A stretch of DNA of 64,000 nt from Embiotoca jacksoni (Eukaryota > Chordata > Actinopteri > Embiotocidae): positions 2,152,501 to 2,216,500 of the forward strand of contig JAKOON010000012.1 in assembly GCA_022577435.1 (NCBI GenBank), given 5' to 3'. The position numbers and the translations under genes are program-made. Shown in pieces: positions 62,423-64,000 of this stretch; the stretch's first letter is position 1, and the number at the start of each line of letters is the position of its first letter. Under the pieces are notes generated by a model. That model searched no databases. It was given only the letters and a program-made list of their open reading frames with translations, and was not told the DNA's origin.

Positions 62423-62562
62423 CTGCAGCAGAACAACGCTACTTCGACGGGTCCGTTGGGGATCCGGAAATACTTTGAAGAGATAAAGCTGTTTCCTAGA
62501 AGTTCGATTTTGTGATGGCTTCTTTGCTGCGAGACGCTCAACATCACTGATTAGGATGTGAG
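62423..62562 (-). CDS. Candidate internal exon, unidentified protein
   Basis: On the minus strand a pyrimidine-containing acceptor (TTGTTGTGTTTCAG) precedes and an excellent donor (CTGCAG then GTGAGG) follows. The 140 nt have only one open frame. It starts with two bases completing a codon, then 46 whole codons, ending in phase 0. The peptide begins HILISDVERLAAKKPSQNRT, continues through LYLFKVFPDPQ and ends SSVVLLQ. It has an NRT glycosylation-type site and several basic residues. It is the upstream-most of three phase-compatible minus-strand candidates. No family is recognised. A chance frame of this length is quite possible, so the call rests on the two splice sites and the phase match. 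Confidence 0.3.
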
Positions 62563-63239
62563 CTGAAACACAACAATTAAACTTGACAGTTGAGGAAGAA
62601 AAAAAATACAAACATCACACGGTATTTATTTTATTTTTTTTCAAATTCGACTGTTTCTTTTAAAAGCACATGGCAAGCATACGCTCTCTTTTTTTGTAGC
62701 GTTTATCCAGTGAAGTCTGGCAAAGAGGTGAGAGCGGCAGGTGGAGCAGACGGCAGGTGGTTGCTGCCATGCCATGTTCTACTGTTTGACATGAGAGTAA
62801 CGTGTCAATCAATGGCTTCCTCCCTGTTTCTCCTGTGGGGCCTTGTGCTATTGATTTCAGAGTGTGTTAGAATGCCAGGGGGTCTTTACAAACACGCACA
62901 AGATTCACACCACTGAAAAAAAGTCTTCCGAAAATACACTGAAAGCCCTTTGCCACACAAGTAAAAGGATTAATGGTACAGTTACAGACTCTTACACAAA
63001 GACATACAGATGAAAATGCTTTATAGAGCGGAAATTAGGCACAAATGTGTCCCATCAGGAAGGATGCCAGGAATTTAATTGATGCCATCGCTTCATGTCT
63101 TACTTACAAGGGTTTGGCAAACTACTTTTTTTGTGTTAATTACTTACTTATCAGCTCAAGTATGTTATTTAATTTATGTGTGCCCTTTTGAGTGAGTGGA
63201 GGGCTCTAAAACAATCTTTAAATATTGCTGCACTTTGGA
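62563..63239. other. Non-coding
   Basis: No gene seen. CTCTTTTTTTGTAG (ending 62699) and AAGAG-GTGAGA (62727/62728) bracket 28 nt on the plus strand, too short to support. Confidence 0.45.
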
Positions 63240-63480
63240 ACAGTTCATAGGCCCACCATTTCTCATTAACCCTCTGAGGACAAATCATTAACGGCTCATT
63301 AAATCATATCTCCGCCGTATCAGAGAGCCTCGTCTTCTGGCAACAAATGCGTAAGGTAATAAATCCCATCATCAAATGACCTCAAATCATATCTGCTGTG
63401 GCGTCTGTTTGTTATCAAGGAGAGACGTTGTTTGGAGGGAATAATAAAGGGTCCTTAGTCTTTTCATTTTTGTGCAGCCT
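63240..63480. promoter_or_regulatory. Candidate conserved non-coding element
   Basis: Contains CTCATTAACCCTCTGAGG, CAAATCATTAACGGCTCATTAAATCATATC, GGTAATAAATCCCATCATCAAATGACCTC and AGGGAATAATAAAGGG. It is dense in ATTA, AATCAT and ATAAA cores, repeat-free, with CpGs (CTCCGCCGTATC). The HOX/PBX-like texture is an inference. Confidence 0.36.
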
Positions 63481-64000
63481 CTTGAAACTGGAACAAAAAG
63501 ATATGATAGGGAGAGTCTTGTGTAGATAAAATTAAAGTTGTCTTAATTACTATACAGTTACACAGTATCTGCTTGAGTTTCCTCTCTTTCTGCTGCTAGA
63601 GATAGCAAAGACACACGGCAGTCATTCTAAAGACGCAACTTGAAAACGCTATCCAGGGGCAATTGTCTTGGTGGTATTATTAATTCAAGATATAATTGCA
63701 ACGTCTTCATGTTTCACCTTGTAGTATAAAATGAAAGTGCATCTTCATTGTTGGTAGAATTCAAAGACTGGTCTCTTTCAGGGTGTTACTTTCATGGCCA
63801 AGAATCTTTGATTGTCTACAAAGGCTTCATCAACAATTACTTGGCACAAGATGTACGATGTGCATATGATCTTTCTGTTTGAATCAGCTGTGTGTCACAA
63901 AGTGTTGTTTGAATGCATAATTGGCATAGTGTGGATTCTGTAATCACCATGCATGTCTGCTTGCCAGCCGTGGTTATCTGAAGCTAACAAGAATTGGAGC
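63481..64000. other. Non-coding, complex
   Basis: Repeat-free sequence. The part at 63630-63720 (GGCAATTGTCTTGG, TATTATTAATTCAAGATATAATTGC) may belong to a further element. No gene seen. Confidence 0.45.

Noticed and set aside
62700..62727. 28-nt plus-strand micro-exon between a strong acceptor and a GTGAGA donor
   Set aside because: Too short to test by reading. Opposite strand to the nearby candidate exon.

Overview
The window reads as non-coding DNA from a bony fish, most likely a spiny-rayed (percomorph) teleost. Four things suggest this. There are about thirty long, nearly perfect (CA)n/(TG)n arrays. Runs of C, G or T are common. There are no operons, ribosome-binding sites or long gene-like ORFs. 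The stretch at about 43.3-43.85 kb resembles an interspersed repeat I recall from many percomorph genomes. No complete gene, rRNA, tRNA, microRNA, CRISPR array or intact transposase is visible. The longest open frames (about 120-200 codons) lie in simple repeats or GC-rich stretches and are no longer than chance allows in 64 kb.

Layout. Microsatellites break the window into pieces every 1-4 kb. Between them are blocks of complex, non-repetitive sequence rich in homeodomain cores (TAATTA), octamers, PBX-type ATCAATCA and forkhead GTAAACA. They look like the conserved non-coding elements that fill introns and gene deserts around developmental regulators. The best are at 1.26-1.73, 2.4-2.64, 8.28-8.64, 15.5-15.96, 17.96-18.24, 30.1-31.9, 44.27-44.56, 45.9-47.5, 60.0-60.8 and 63.2-63.5 kb. 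Conservation itself cannot be seen from one sequence. The pyrimidine belt at 23.4-24.2 kb, the GA tracts at 20.2-20.5 kb and the AT-rich stretch at 50.6-53 kb look neutral.

Possible gene. Three minus-strand segments are bounded by plausible splice sites and are open in one reading frame: 62423-62562, 24280-24372 and 78-244. In transcription order their phases fit (ends in phase 0; starts and ends in phase 0; starts in phase 0). This would be explained if the window were mostly two giant introns (about 38 and 24 kb) of one minus-strand gene. I do not recognise the peptide, and chance splice-bounded frames are common in 64 kb, so this is a hypothesis.

Other points: a shared polarity in which C-runs always sit 5' of CA arrays, a compound Z-DNA-prone array at 22.9 kb, a G-quadruplex-like block at 55.35 kb, a Glu/Gln-rich minisatellite at 25.06 kb, and short palindromes.
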